From the NCBI GenBank assembly GCA_022813625.1, contig JAKLMB010000013.1, forward strand, positions 248,001-312,000: a DNA stretch of 64,000 bases, written 5' to 3'. The notes under the pieces were generated by a model. It was not told the origin of the DNA and searched no databases. It saw nothing but the letters and a program-made list of their open reading frames with translations. Shown here one piece after another: positions 22,546 through 34,048 of the stretch; within the stretch, counting starts at the first letter, position 1, and each line of letters starts with the position of its first letter. Position numbers and translations under genes: made by a program. The DNA is from Aaosphaeria pasadenensis (taxonomy: Eukaryota > Ascomycota > Dothideomycetes > Pleosporales).

Positions 22546-25114
22546 AGAAATACCATCAAGTAAGTTCCACAGACAATCTTTTTCGCGTGCAATGTTCTAA
22601 CGTAGACAGTGCTGTTTTCTTTTCGTCTGTATAGATCAGCGTCCTCATTGCCGCGCACACACATACACCATCTATCACATCTACACTAGAGAGACAGCAT
22701 AGCGAGTGCCCTGATTACCATCATATCCACTAAACCCACATACAATACGCATGCAAACACACACACGCACACACACGCAAGATTTCCTTTCCGTCATTAT
22801 ACCCTCTTCATTCATCTTTCTACACATATATGAGCGAGGGGCGGCACTGTTGGGTGCGCCTCGATGGGGAACCTGGGAAGGCTAGGGTTGGAGGGTTTGT
22901 GTATATTCGAGGAGAGTGCGGTCGCAGCAGGCTCGTTCGTTTTCTCGATGAAAATGGACGCTGGCGCTGCTTTGGATTGAATATTGAAATCGCGTTGTAG
23001 CCGTTGAAGAAATATCAGAAACGAAAAGAAAAAAAGAAAATGATAAAGGAACAAGAAGCAAGAGGGACTTAAGGTACATACATCAGCAGTGGTAGAAGAG
23101 GGGTTCAATGTCATACCTGAAGTAGTTAAAGTGTGCTCGCTTTTCTTTCTCGTCCTGTGTGGATCGTATTCGATCGAGTCTTGAAATTGCACTTGCAGGC
23201 AAGATTCTGGATGGCCGGGTATTTCTTGAATGTATGGATTCCTCACTGCTCATATAAAACTCCTCTCTATCGGTGAATGTCGACCCATTCCACCAATTCC
23301 CCACGACGTACCCATTAGAAATATGAACAATACTCAACCTCTTCCTCCGCTTCCCCTCGCTCACCATGTATTATGACAACCCCAGCATCATTGAATCAAA
23401 GCACAGCAAACAGGCCTATGTCGGTATCAGGATACCATTGAGTACTCGCGGTACATGAAACACTACACTACAACCACCTCTGCCGCGCGGTGAGGGACGA
23501 ACAGGAGGAGAAAAGACGAGGGGTTTGCAAATGCGTGTCTCAAGATTGGTGTCATGTAGGTCATTTGGTTGGCCGATGGGGACATAGGGTAGATTTGGTA
23601 GCGTATGAGGGAGGAAGTAAAGATACGAGGGGAGGGATGGGATATAACGATGCCCATCTGATGTGAGCCCAAGATCACATGGTCAAGAATAACAACGCGG
23701 TAATCCTCATCCGCCCTTGAACTACTCGTCTACCTTAAGCAGGTAGGTACCTCAAGACGTGCGCAGCGAAGTGGTGGTATTTAAAGAAGGGTACATATTT
23801 AATATTAACATCATGTAAGCAAACAAGATGTTTCTTCCTTCCATCAGGGGGAGGGAGCCTTGTTGAGACGGAGCTATTAACAACAACACAGCACAGCATA
23901 GCACACAGTCATCTTTCCCAAGGTACCTATTTTTTCTTTTTTAGACGTCGGCAGATCGACAAGCCTCCTCCTTTCCTGACGATGTCTTTTTCTGCAGGTC
24001 TACGGCGCGCGTGCGTGCGTGCTCTGCGTCGCAAGTTGAGTGGTCGTCGGGCCTGGCGAATGGGAGGCAGCGGTGTGCCGCGATGCCAACATTGCCAGGC
24101 GCCACGCCGCAGAGGAGCAGAACATCAGGAAGAAGTTTTTTTCTCTCTTTCCTTTTTCTTCATTTGTTTTATGCACATGCGGGACTAGACGATGCGGCGT
24201 GACGCCTTGGAAACGTTTCTTCGAGGTTGATTGATGGGTTGGTCGAAGAGTGGAGGTAGGTAGTGTGTGGGGAGGGAAGGTGAGCTGAGGGAGCTGACAT
24301 ATCGGGCTAGCCTGATTGGGAAACTCCAGCTCTTGACGTTGGGGATCAGCTGCTTGGTACATCCATGTTCAGCTCAGTATGAGCTTCTGCCTATGGGGAA
24401 AAAAACAACATGAGGGGAGGGAGTCAGTACGATCAGTGGAAATGGTATTTTTCACAATGGGTTCACCAATAAAGCATTGAAACAAAGGATACAATGGTCA
24501 GAAAGAACCTTGTGCATTACTGCATTTGTCGATCTCGTCATTGTATCATTCACACAAGGCATAGTATTATGTCACCACAGCGACCCCAGAGACTCTGAAA
24601 CATATGTTTCTTTTGTTAGCGCTCACCACCCCTATGCATGTTCGACCTAGTCTCTCCTTTCTTGCGTCTACATCGCGTGAGCGGGGCCAATCAATCGATT
24701 GGACCAGGAGCATTCAGGAGCAAACAGGCACCGAGTGGGAGTCGAGTATATATGTACCTGCGTCGAGAAGCCTCGAAACATTTCTTCTCTCTCTACCAAT
24801 CCATTCATTATCATTATTCAAAACATTGTTTCTTTCCTTTGCTTGCTAAGGTCACGATCTGCGATCTAGTCCATTTTTTCTTTTGCCACGCGTTGAATTG
24901 TTGGCTCAGTTCACACAGAAACAGCCATTCCTTCCATCACAAACTACGTTCATTCACTGAGCTCGTGTCATTGTATACTCTCTTCTAGCAGACTATATCT
25001 ATTGCTCAAGCACTGTTTTCCCATACAGTTTCTACCGTGGTACAAAACAAACATCGAACGTACTCCCTCGCTTTATACCCAAGAACAAACAGTTCCTAGA
25101 CTTCAATATCAATC
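22546..25114. other. intergenic region, 2.6 kb
   Basis: No gene recognised on either strand. It holds a CA-rich microsatellite at 22755-22780 and, at 24960-25114, a leader-like stretch before the LPMO gene. Confidence 0.5.
22755..22780 (+). repeat. (CA)n microsatellite
   Basis: An imperfect ACAC repeat interrupted by CG dinucleotides, downstream of the HOOK gene. Confidence 0.8.
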
Positions 25115-26128
25115 ATGTATCGTGTAGCAGAGCTTGCACTTTTTCTCTCCGCCCTGGCTGGCAGTGCCTCGGCGCACGGTGTCATGGGCACCATTCTAGC
25201 TGACGGCAAGACCTACGAGGGCCAGGCCAACACTGGAACCGGGCCCGTATGGAGCTATCAAGGACCTGATCCTTTTGGACCCGTGCAGTCCGGTGGCTAC
25301 AGCAACAACAACCAGATTGCTTGCAACTACGACGGCAAGGTCGGGGCTTCACAGGTTGAAGTCCAGGCTGGAAGTGAGATCGAGCTCACCTGGACGACCG
25401 GTGGCAACGGCGTCTGGGCTCACGACAAGGGCCCTATCATCGACTACCTCGCAGCGGCCCCGAGCGACTTCACGCAAGCCATTACCGACAACCTCAAGTT
25501 CTTCAAGATCGCCGAGTCCGGCCTCGAGAACGGTGACTGGACGATGAACACCATCCTCCACGCCACCAACAAGTGGAAGGTCACTGTCCCCGCGAGCCTC
25601 AAGGCCGGCAACTACGTCCTCCGCCACGAGCCCATCGCACTGCACCAAGTCGGCGGCACTGGCCCGGAAAACTACCCCATCTGCATCAGCCTCAAGGTCT
25701 CAGGTGGTGGCTCTGAACAACCAGAAGGTGTCCTCGGAAACCAGCTCTACACACTTGCCGAGAAGGGCCTTACCACGAACCCCTACGGAATAACCTCCTA
25801 CGACTTCCCGGGTCCTAAGCTCGCATCCCTCAACGGAGGAGGCACAGAGAACCCACAAGTCCCTCCCACTACACCACCCGCCACATCTGCGGCCGCACCC
25901 GTCGTTCCAGGCGCCCCCAGCCCTACTCCCACCCCTCCAGCCGTCGCTCAGCCTCCCGCCGCAGTGCCATCCCAGCCAGGCGTATACACCGAACTCGTCG
26001 TCGTCACAGTGACGGACTACGTGACCGTCACGGCCGAGCTTCCCGCTCCGAGCGCCGTCAACCGCGGCCAGCGTCGACATTTCCCCCGTGAGCGACGTCA
26101 CGAGCGGTACTTCAAGCATCGATCCTAG
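25115..26128 (+). CDS. AA9 lytic polysaccharide monooxygenase
   Basis: An intronless frame of 337 aa. Signal peptide 1-20 ends in ASA, leaving His21 as the mature N terminus, which is required for the copper histidine brace. The second brace ligand is H103 (WAHDKGP). H171 in LRHE and Q/H residues of the second sphere follow. The axial tyrosine is Y187 in NYPIC, and C70-C190 form the conserved disulphide. The enzyme oxidatively cleaves cellulose or related glucans outside the cell. After the catalytic domain (~240) comes a Pro/Ala/Thr linker (~255-290), then a short Val/Thr-rich strand-like segment and a basic end. There is no CBM1. The tail is unlike the usual cellulose-binding module; a GPI signal is not evident because the end is not hydrophobic. 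Confidence 0.93.
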   Translation: MYRVAELALFLSALAGSASAHGVMGTILADGKTYEGQANTGTGPVWSYQGPDPFGPVQSGGYSNNNQIACNYDGKVGASQVEVQAGSEIELTWTTGGNGVWAHDKGPIIDYLAAAPSDFTQAITDNLKFFKIAESGLENGDWTMNTILHATNKWKVTVPASLKAGNYVLRHEPIALHQVGGTGPENYPICISLKVSGGGSEQPEGVLGNQLYTLAEKGLTTNPYGITSYDFPGPKLASLNGGGTENPQVPPTTPPATSAAAPVVPGAPSPTPTPPAVAQPPAAVPSQPGVYTELVVVTVTDYVTVTAELPAPSAVNRGQRRHFPRERRHERYFKHRS

Positions 26129-27209
26129 AGTCGTGGCACGTGGCATCTTTTGTAAAATAAAGTCTCTCGTCCTGCTTTTTAGTTCCGCTGTATGTGTGTG
26201 TACGTTTAGCTAGCCGGCTCTGGAAAAGTTAGGTATCTACTGGATAGATACGCGGAGTGGGTGTTTTTTTCTTCTTATGTACTTTAGTGTACTTTTCATA
26301 GGGAAATGGCGTTTTGGATGATATCCTGTGATTTATATAAACTGAATGAGAAAGATTGAAAAATATTACTTTACTATGATTTCCATGAATAAAGGTGCTA
26401 TTGCTTTGAGGAGTGGAACTCTTTGGAAAACCACTTTCTATCTAGTCGTTTTTGAAAGATGCATTTGTACGGATTCTGTTAAATGGACTAACGTCTATCC
26501 CTGTGTCACGCAAATCCCCCTGTGCCGCAAGAATATTACATGTTTAACACTACAAGTATCCCTACACTGCTTGCACCCCTCTAGTATACTAATTATATAG
26601 CTATTATATAGAATTTTCTCTGCAGCGTAAAGGTTTAGGGAGAAAAGATTACATAGTGTTAAGCTCTGCTATTGCTTGTGCTTTTCTGTCTACGGTAAGC
26701 TGCAATGGCTTTACTCCCCTGTCTTGAAATATTAGCAAAGTGTAAACTTTGTCTTAGAATAATGAAAGTGTAGACTAATGATAACAGAACATGATCTGAG
26801 ACTCCTATTAAGGATTGATCTTGATAAAGTACATTCCGCAATTGTCCGTGAACAAGAGTCGATCTCGGGCATTAGCCAGTGATCTTAGCGTGCTTACGGC
26901 AGGTCTTGGCATCTTTTGATGCTGTATTGCGCTAGCCCGATGGACTCAGGAAGTGGCGCGCGGTTCTCGAAGCATTCACGCCAATCACGTGAGTGCCATT
27001 TCCGCGTCAGCGATTCCCTTTGATCGACGCAGGCAGTCTGGTTGGATCTGTGTTGACAATCATGTTGGCCCTTCCGGCAGCACTCGCAACACCATCATAG
27101 ACATGCTAGCGGCCAGTCAAGTGCGGGTACAAGTCGCCCATGTAGATGCACCAGTAGCACACTTTACCCAGGTCTCTTCGTGTACAAATGCTTCTATAAA
27201 TATAGTCTG
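26129..27209. other. AT-richer spacer at left edge of accessory island
   Basis: No gene. Composition turns visibly AT-rich from about 26220 to 26900, unlike the preceding LPMO region. This is the left border of the island that carries the NLR. Confidence 0.5.
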
Positions 27210-28362
27210 TTATACTGAAATTTGGCTCATTCGTGCAGCAAGTCCATCTCCGAGTAAGTCATCGCACCCTTTCACTACTTCTGCGTCATCTCCGCTGACT
27301 TGAATACCCCAAAACCACAACCCTGGCCTCAGAATCAAATGGACAAGGTGTTGAACAAATTCCATGTCTTCCGCTTTCTGTCCAGCCATAGTCCTAGCAG
27401 TTGAGATAACCATCTCGCACGCTTGTCCATATTCTGTCTGTGATATTTTACTCATATGCTCGTTCCGGAAACGCTCGTACCAGAATAGCGTGTACGCACG
27501 ACAGAATGTATCGTTGATGATTGGCGTCCGTTGAAGCTCCGACCAAGGTGTGATCTGAACGATACCTTTCTCTAGTCCTCTGCCCATGATGATATACTCA
27601 TCGCAGTTTCTGGCCCACTGCTGATACTCTCTTGGTATTAGATTCGTCTGCTCACTCTTCTTGAGGAATCCGAGCACATCCGTAACATGGAATACGGTCG
27701 TCCCTGGCGTTTGGCGAAGCGCTTGGAGATCGAAAATGACAAAATCAACTTGTTCTTGTAGTTCGCGCGCCTTCTTCCCTGTCAGATGGAGGGTCCATTC
27801 CAACCTCGCGCTTGTTGAGGTAAACTTCGTCTTCATTGTTTTTCCTGCCTTAGCTTCTTCGGCTTTCTTCCCCAGATGCGTCCCGAGAGACTTGAGGAAC
27901 TCTTGCACAGACTTTCGCTGCCGATAATTGTCATTGAGTGGTATCCTCAGAGCAGCCGATGTATACACTCCTGATTGATCTGTAGCAGGCTGGTTGTGTG
28001 CGCGGAAGAGAAGGGTGCGTTGAGAAGGTGCTTGGTCTACTTTGACTGCAGCTAAGACTAGAACAATTAGTACTGCTTGTGACGTTCTTCGTGATGTTCA
28101 TACATCCAGCCCAGTCGAGGGCACGCTCAGTATCTTTGAATGCATCGACCGCGTTGTATGTCTCACTCTGAGCTGCTAGTCTGTTTATAGTTGTTTGACA
28201 TACACGAGCAATAGTTGAGAGCTCGTCTGCCACGATGCGGAAGTCCTTGAGCGTGTCTGGAGCCAAGGCTGGAAACTGTTGATTTACGATCTTGAGTCGA
28301 TCTTGGACAAGTCGCCCTAGGTCGGGCGAGTGTGGTAATGGGTAGATCCCAGACAAGACCAT
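27210..28362 (-). CDS. unrecognised protein in NLR island (N terminus uncertain)
   Basis: Two minus-strand exons are clear: 28362-28104 and 28057-27210. The 46-nt intron has a TACTAAT branch site and phase 1, giving 368 aa from the first in-frame ATG. A strong acceptor (CTTCCTCCACAG, 21-32 bases upstream of the annotated start codon) sits just 5' of this ATG, so one or more upstream exons probably exist. A frame encoding NLAQVDSG near 28505-28440 is one candidate, but I could not connect it confidently. The protein is largely helical and charged, with FRIVADELSTIARV near the start and ERALDWAGF around the junction. No catalytic motif or known family is recognised. Close to the C terminus, residues 337-350 resemble the HET-s-type amyloid motif weakly. 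Position 1.3 kb downstream of the NLR suggests shared island membership only. Confidence 0.6.
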
Positions 28363-29651
28363 AGCTGAGATCTGTGGAGGAAGAGGGGCAGATGGTGAAT
28401 TGAGAGTAAGGGAAGGCACAAGGCTGTATATGTAGTTTACCCCACCATGCGAGCCAAGAGCATCTCTTGTGTAATACGACTACCAGAGTCAACCTGCGCC
28501 AGGTTCCTGAGGTTACAAAGCATACAGAAACCAACACATCTGGCTGCCCCCTTCTGGTCGAGCTCTGCCTAGCCATGGACGAATTCAGACCTACTAGACT
28601 ATCTGAAGCGTTACGTTTGTGCAATGCGATATTCTTTACTGTTAGCTTGTATCCGGTAAAGTTTGACAGATATGTACTGATCTCCTTGTAGCATCTTGAT
28701 GACTCGAATACATGGAAAAGGAGACGAAGGTAGTTTTGTTTCTCTGCGGTCTTGATATTCTTCAAACCCCTCCCGCAGCGATTATTTGCTTATTCTCGTG
28801 TTAGTATAAACAAAGTAAGAACATGCGGATCCCTATCGAGTAGACCGGGATATACGTATATACAAAATTATCTAGAGTAGCACTCACTATATAAGCAGAC
28901 TTATGGTTTCACGTCAGTTTCTGGCAGTGATGAGTTGATGATATGAAGTTTATCATAAGCCGTGAAGCTAGTGTTCTAGAGGCAGCCACAATATGCTTAG
29001 CCACACGCTTGGCGTGGTGCTGATTCAAGTAAATTACAGCTTTAAGCTAGCCACATGTAGAAAGCACGTCCTGGAGAAGTACCAAGTGGGTGGCAATCAG
29101 ATATGAATTCGGACGCCACATTTGCCCCAGAGCTATTATCGACTTTTCAGCCTTGCTAAGCTTTTCAGGAGCTAAATTAAGCTAATACAGGACTATTAGC
29201 ACAAGAGAGAGCTGCAGCTGCACACTTTGCTGATAATGGTATAATATCTCCTTTTAAATTGATTCTTTCTGGATGAGCGCGCTTACTACAACGTCACGGT
29301 AATTTTTATATAGCGAGGGCGCAATAGGTACAGGAAATGCTAAGGGACATAGCCTTCCTCTGATGTAGCAGAAAATAATGCATGTGTAAAGCTATACATT
29401 ATCAAGGCCGAAGTACCTCTTAATTTTTGCGGCACGACGGGATTTGCGTCACGCAGGGATGGACGTTACTTTTCCAGTTTAATTGATCGGGTTATATTGT
29501 CTCTCCTGATGCAATACTACTTGAGTTAGATTTTGCCCTTTATATGGGACTATATGTATTGTTGATAAAGCCGTATAAGTTGACTCCCCTCGTTGCAGAC
29601 ACTGGTATACTATAGAAGAACGGGCTAGAAATGTCATAGGTACGCATCAAG
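28363..29651. other. intergenic region within island
   Basis: Probably contains missing 5' exons of the unrecognised gene up to about 28770. From 28780 to 29640 the sequence is AT-rich with no coding signal on either strand. Confidence 0.45.
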
Positions 29652-32600
29652 CTATAGCTTGAAGATCAATATTCGACCTGAAGGATACCCAAATGCAAGA
29701 GCATTTTCACAAACAGCCACTGTGCTCGTGCGATACTTAGGAGGAATCCAAAGACTCCTTTGTCCATACTTATAAACCCACTCATCCACAACGCTGAGCG
29801 GCAGTGTAGAAGCTGATTGAGACCAGAGCCTTTTACTTGGACCCGAATAACCACGGAGCGTCCGCGTACTCCCGACACCTGCGTCCCAAAGCTTCATCAT
29901 CTTCTGAGACCTAGCCGCCAGCGTCTTACCATCAGGCGAGAATTCCACAGAGTTGACCCAATCTGAAAGCCCATGAAGCCCCCACTGCCAACTCTCCAAC
30001 TCCATGTCCCACAGCCACACAACCTTGTAAAACCCTGCCACCAACGTCTTGCCATCGGGCGAAAAGGCCACAGAGGTAACTAGGCTTGGACTGTTCTCGA
30101 GTGTCTGCAGATCCCTTCCTGAGCCTGCGTCCCATAGTTTCACTGTTTTGTCGTCAGACCCTGATGCTACTATCTTGCCATCAGGAGAGAAGGCCACACA
30201 GTTGACCCAATCCGAATGCCCTTCAAGTGTTTGCAGTACTTTCCCTGAGCCTGCGTCCCAAATTTTCACTGTCTTATCCCTTGATGCTGATGTCAGCGTC
30301 TTGCTATCTGCTGAGAAGGCTACAGAAAGAATTGCACCGGAATGGCCCTTGAGCGTCCGAAGCACTGTTCCTGAGCCAGCGTCCCAAATCTTCACTGTCT
30401 TATCCAAAGATCCTGACGCTATGGTCTTGCCATCAGACGAAAAGGCTATACATTTAACCCAATCTGAATGGCCCCGAAGCGTCTGCAGCGTCCTCCCTAT
30501 GCTTGTTTTCCACAGCCTCACTCTCATATTACGAAACCCGGACACCAGCGGCTTACTGCCTGGGGTAACGGGAACAGAGCTGGCCTGGAGGTCACAGCCC
30601 TTGACCTTATGCAAATAAGAGCTCCAGTCTCCAGTCTTATCTAGAGGGAGGGAGAAACGTCGGACTGTAGCTTCGTCTGAGAATATCTCCTTGATTACAC
30701 TTGCCCTCGGACTGAATGCCAGGCCAGCGTAGTACAATTGAAGTGGTGCTTCCTCAATTATTGGTCGAAATGCTGCAGCAAAACGTACGGCATCCTGGAT
30801 CAGAGCTTGTAGACTTGGTCGCCTTATGCTGTTGGTCCTAGTGTTCAGGTTTGTCAGAAAGGTGTGCGTGATCCTGTCTCGAGGCTTCGGCCTCGCCCCA
30901 CCATCTGACTCTTGCTTGTTCTACTAGGTCAGCTGTGAAATTTTGGCGAAGATAAAGCGATTACTTACGGAAATAATTTTATTCAACATGCGAATCGTAT
31001 GTACTGCATCAGATCCACAGTTGAGCAGCGTAAGTGTCTCAAGCCAATGAAGAAAGTGCTTCTGGATGAACGTTCCAACATCAGAGCATTTGTTCATATC
31101 CACGTAGCTCTGCCTCAAATGATGAACCCAAAAACGGCACGCGTACTGTACATGCAGCTGAATGTATTTGCCTATGTCAATCCAGCCCAAATCGGCTATA
31201 AGAATGCCCGGATCCTGAAGATTGCACATATCGCGGTGTAGATACTTCGACATTGATCGGAGACAGTGCTCGGTCATTTCGCTATGGACTAGTCGCTCAT
31301 CAATGTAGAAATCAAGCTCCGAGCATCTCCCCTGATTTAAAAGGAAGTCGCGGAAGGATGGATGGAGTAGCTGAATAGTTCCTGTCTCGCTTGCTGGCAC
31401 ATGAAGGACCGAGCTTAATCTGGCCAAAGTTTTTCTTACAACCTCAATGTCTATCCCAAGAAGGTCCGCAAGATGAGCCACTGATAATGAATCTTGCAGT
31501 GTAACAATGGGCCCAACAATTTGGCGGAAAAGACGACGCAGTACTTGGACTTCTCCCTCGTTACGATTTCCATGGAAAGAGCTGGCGAGGACGGTGGTGT
31601 ATATCTCATCCAGCTTGCGTTCCGGAGGAAGTATGTCGCTGCCTTCTTGATTGATAAGCGAATGTAGTCGTGTCTCTACAAGCTGGCTGTCTTCGTCAAC
31701 GAATCGCGAGGCGGTCGCAGCCCAGATAAACAGGCCACCTGAGCTTTTTGATAGACGTGCAATAGCTGTCTCGTTGGGCCACTCGATCTCGACCCCATGT
31801 TTGCGTATGATTTGGCCGAGCCTATGTCTCAAGAACACGGAAATATCGTGCTCGATAATGGCGGGTTGAATCTCATGAAGTATGAAATCTTGGTATCTGT
31901 CTCTTCGTATTTGAGTGAACCCGTATTGGATAGGAATCTCAGGCCTGCTCGTTAGAAGGACGCGCAGCCGAGTATGTCTCAGTGACTGCACTTCTGCCAG
32001 ACGTTGAAGAATGACATGAACATCATCTTGACCTGCACACTCATCAAGAGCGTCAACCACAATAATATAACTCGAACTGTGCTCCTGGTCTTGAATGTTT
32101 GACATTGGATCAAACACAAGCTCTCGCCATTGGTGGGCGATAGACAGGCTTGCAATATGTCTGTGTTTTGATACGGCATCACAGACTTTGTGCCTTAGAC
32201 CTGGTATGCTGTTTGCTATCTGGAACGCAATACTTGTCATGAACTTTCCTGCATGGCTAATGTCTCCGCCTGCCCGTGAGAAGAAGAAGCTTGCAGCAAG
32301 TTGGCCCTCTTCGTGATAGTGTGCGGCAACTGTTTGCGCTATTGTGGATTTGCCAGTGCCAGCTAGACCGCTCAGCCAGAAGATGCCCGGAGAGTCTTCA
32401 TCGTCTGCCCAGTCGCTTATCTCACGGAGGAGGTCTCCGCGGGTATCAGGTAGACAGCTTGGTTCATGTTGTCGCTGATATGAGTTGAATGGCGCATCTT
32501 TGGCTATTGGCAGAGTGTCAAGCACCTCATTCAGGGCTACTAATAATCAATTTGCGTCACTCCAGAGGCCACAGCAATATATACTAACATGATTCGTTCT

Positions 32601-32712
32601 TTCTAGGAGCATAAACTACGGTCCCAAGATTGATACCAGCAAATATTTGGGCGCCGTCGATTGCCGATATTCCATGAATGTTGAGTGAGTGAGGTAAAGC
32701 ATTGCCAGCCAT
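29652..32712 (-). CDS. NLR: amyloid motif-NACHT-WD40 receptor (NWD2-like)
   Basis: Three minus-strand exons, 32712-32589, 32539-30969 and 30920-29652 (introns 49 and 48 nt; phases 1 and 0), give 987 aa. Residues 12-28 carry a HET-s-type amyloid motif. The segment 53-95 leads into the NACHT domain, with the common CLPDTRGDLL lead. Walker A is GLAGTGKST at 99-107 and Walker B is IIVVDALDE at 200-208, both intact. A helical winged-helix/arm region follows. WD40 repeats start near 645: three regular ones (GHSDWV...KTVKIWDAGSG) followed by two or three degenerate ones. The C terminus ends with an LWIPPKYR block typical of this family. In Podospora the homologous receptor oligomerises on ligand and templates the amyloid fold of its effector. 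The divergent gene 354 bp away encodes the matching effector. The third exon start (TAG/AAC) is the least certain junction. Confidence 0.9.
32589..32712 (-). other. first exon of the NLR encoding the amyloid motif (R0)
   Basis: A 124-nt exon begins at an ATG (32712) and ends at a GTTAGT donor. It codes for 41 residues and contains I12-x-G14-I-x-A17-x-D19-x-A21-x-x-F24-A25-G26-I27. The splice joins in phase to LALNEVLDTLPIAKDAPFNS at the start of the NACHT exon. The exon is too short to appear as an ORF. Confidence 0.82.
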
Positions 32713-33066
32713 TATAGACAGCAGCACTACTATGATGTTGTATCGTTAACACATAAACTTCCTTAACATGCGGCGAATTGTTTTAATCCTATTAAGAAAA
32801 TGATATTCAAGGTGTTTCTCATCAAGATCATTGAAAAATGCTGCGAGAAGGCTTCCTTAACATTGTACAGCCTCGAAGCTGACATCCTCTCAGGCTACAG
32901 CCATTTTCCATTTACCCTGGATGAAATGATTGGATGTGCACCCATGACTGCGGCTGCGTCAGTCGCCTAGTTCTTGTCTAATACTCACTGCACCTTGTCG
33001 CCCCTTATTCACTCTCTCGTACCTTCAATTTTTTTGGACGTTCTGAACAAAATTGTTCTTGATGCC
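32713..33066. promoter_or_regulatory. divergent promoter of NLR and HeLo-like effector
   Basis: A 354-bp spacer lies between two divergent start codons. It is the only space available for both promoters, so the two genes may be co-regulated (inference). Short A/T-rich tracts occur, but no specific operator is recognised. Confidence 0.6.
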
Positions 33067-34048
33067 ATGGACCCTCTCAGCATTCCTGCCTCTATAGCTG
33101 GCGTCACCATGGCTACCCTCAAGAGTGTCCAACTCCTCGTGCAGACCATCGACAATATTAGAGAGGCACCAGTCGTTGTCTCGAGCATTAGCAATGACCT
33201 CCGGGCAATCCAGCCTGTACTACAAAGTCTTGCCGGAGCAATGCAAAACAATTCCTCACAGATCGTTCTGAATGAACAAATTCAGTTCGCTGTTAAAAAT
33301 TGCAAGAAAGGATGCAACGCGTTTCAATTGCAAGTAGAACACTGGATGAGGCGTTCTACAGGGGACAAAATGTTCTGGATAGACAGATGGAAGGTTGCAC
33401 TGTTTGGCCTCGAGCGAATCAATACATTTAAGGGCCAATTGAGTGCCTACAAGGCCACTCTCAGCGTAGCACTCTCAACAGCGACAATGTACTTAACTCA
33501 AATCCATGAACCCAGGCTGCATCTTTCTAACATACAGCAGCCTCACCACCGCCCGCCAGGAGAATCTAATGAAAGAGCTCAGGGATATGATGCTTCGGCA
33601 GAACGAAGTTGTTATCCGAGAGCAGGTCGTGCAAGCAGATGCTGAGGCAACCGAGATACAAAGCACCATGGAGCAACTTACAGTGGATACTGGCAGTAAG
33701 TTGAGCCTCAAGGCGCAGGCGAACGCGGAGCTTGAACATAGTAGACAGGAGGTCTTTCAGGAACTTGGGCGACAACAAGACGCGAACAACATATTGAGAG
33801 AGCTGTGTGAGGAAGTACTGTCTCAAACAGTCCATGAGCGCACAGGTCAGAAGATCAAGGGCGTCTACGCAACTAACAACAGTTCGGCTCTTGCTGGATT
33901 TATTAACACCTTTGAACAAGAGTCAAGGATTGATCAGGACATCTCGGACGTCGTTGCCGATAACTGGAGTCTTGCAGTTGCTGGGGTCGTTCAGAATATA
34001 GACTTTAAGGACTTTGCTCCGTGTACGCCAGGCCAGAGTGGAATGTGA
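33067..34048 (+). CDS. HeLo-like domain effector with two amyloid pseudo-repeats
   Basis: Two exons, 33067-33488 and 33538-34048 (intron 49 nt; a NAGNAG acceptor allows 33541 as well), give 310 aa. The start MDPLSIPASIAGV is the classic opening of the fungal N-terminal STAND/HeLo-like domain, which covers about residues 1-190: helical, with a hydrophobic first helix as in membrane-permeabilising HeLo proteins. A helical linker follows, then two copies of a 17-residue motif, at 247-263 and 276-292. Both match residues 12-28 of the divergent NLR. In the HET-S model such repeats convert to a beta-solenoid amyloid, and the N-terminal domain then attacks the plasma membrane to cause cell death in incompatibility or immunity. 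The cell-death role here is inferred from architecture. The upstream in-frame ATG at 32974 was not used. Confidence 0.85.
33854..33991 (+). repeat. two HRAM-like pseudo-repeats (R1, R2) in the effector
   Basis: R1 is encoded at 33854-33904 and R2 at 33941-33991; the starts are 29 codons apart. Shared pattern: I-x-x-V-x-A-x-N-x-S-x-A-[LV]-A-G-x-[IV]. The two share little identity outside these positions, as in HET-s R1/R2, so they are not a recent tandem duplication. Confidence 0.8.

Noticed and set aside
29652..30737. Separate WD40-repeat gene
   Set aside because: No ATG at its 5' end, and a 48-nt intron joins it in phase to the NACHT exon; it is the C-terminal part of the NLR.
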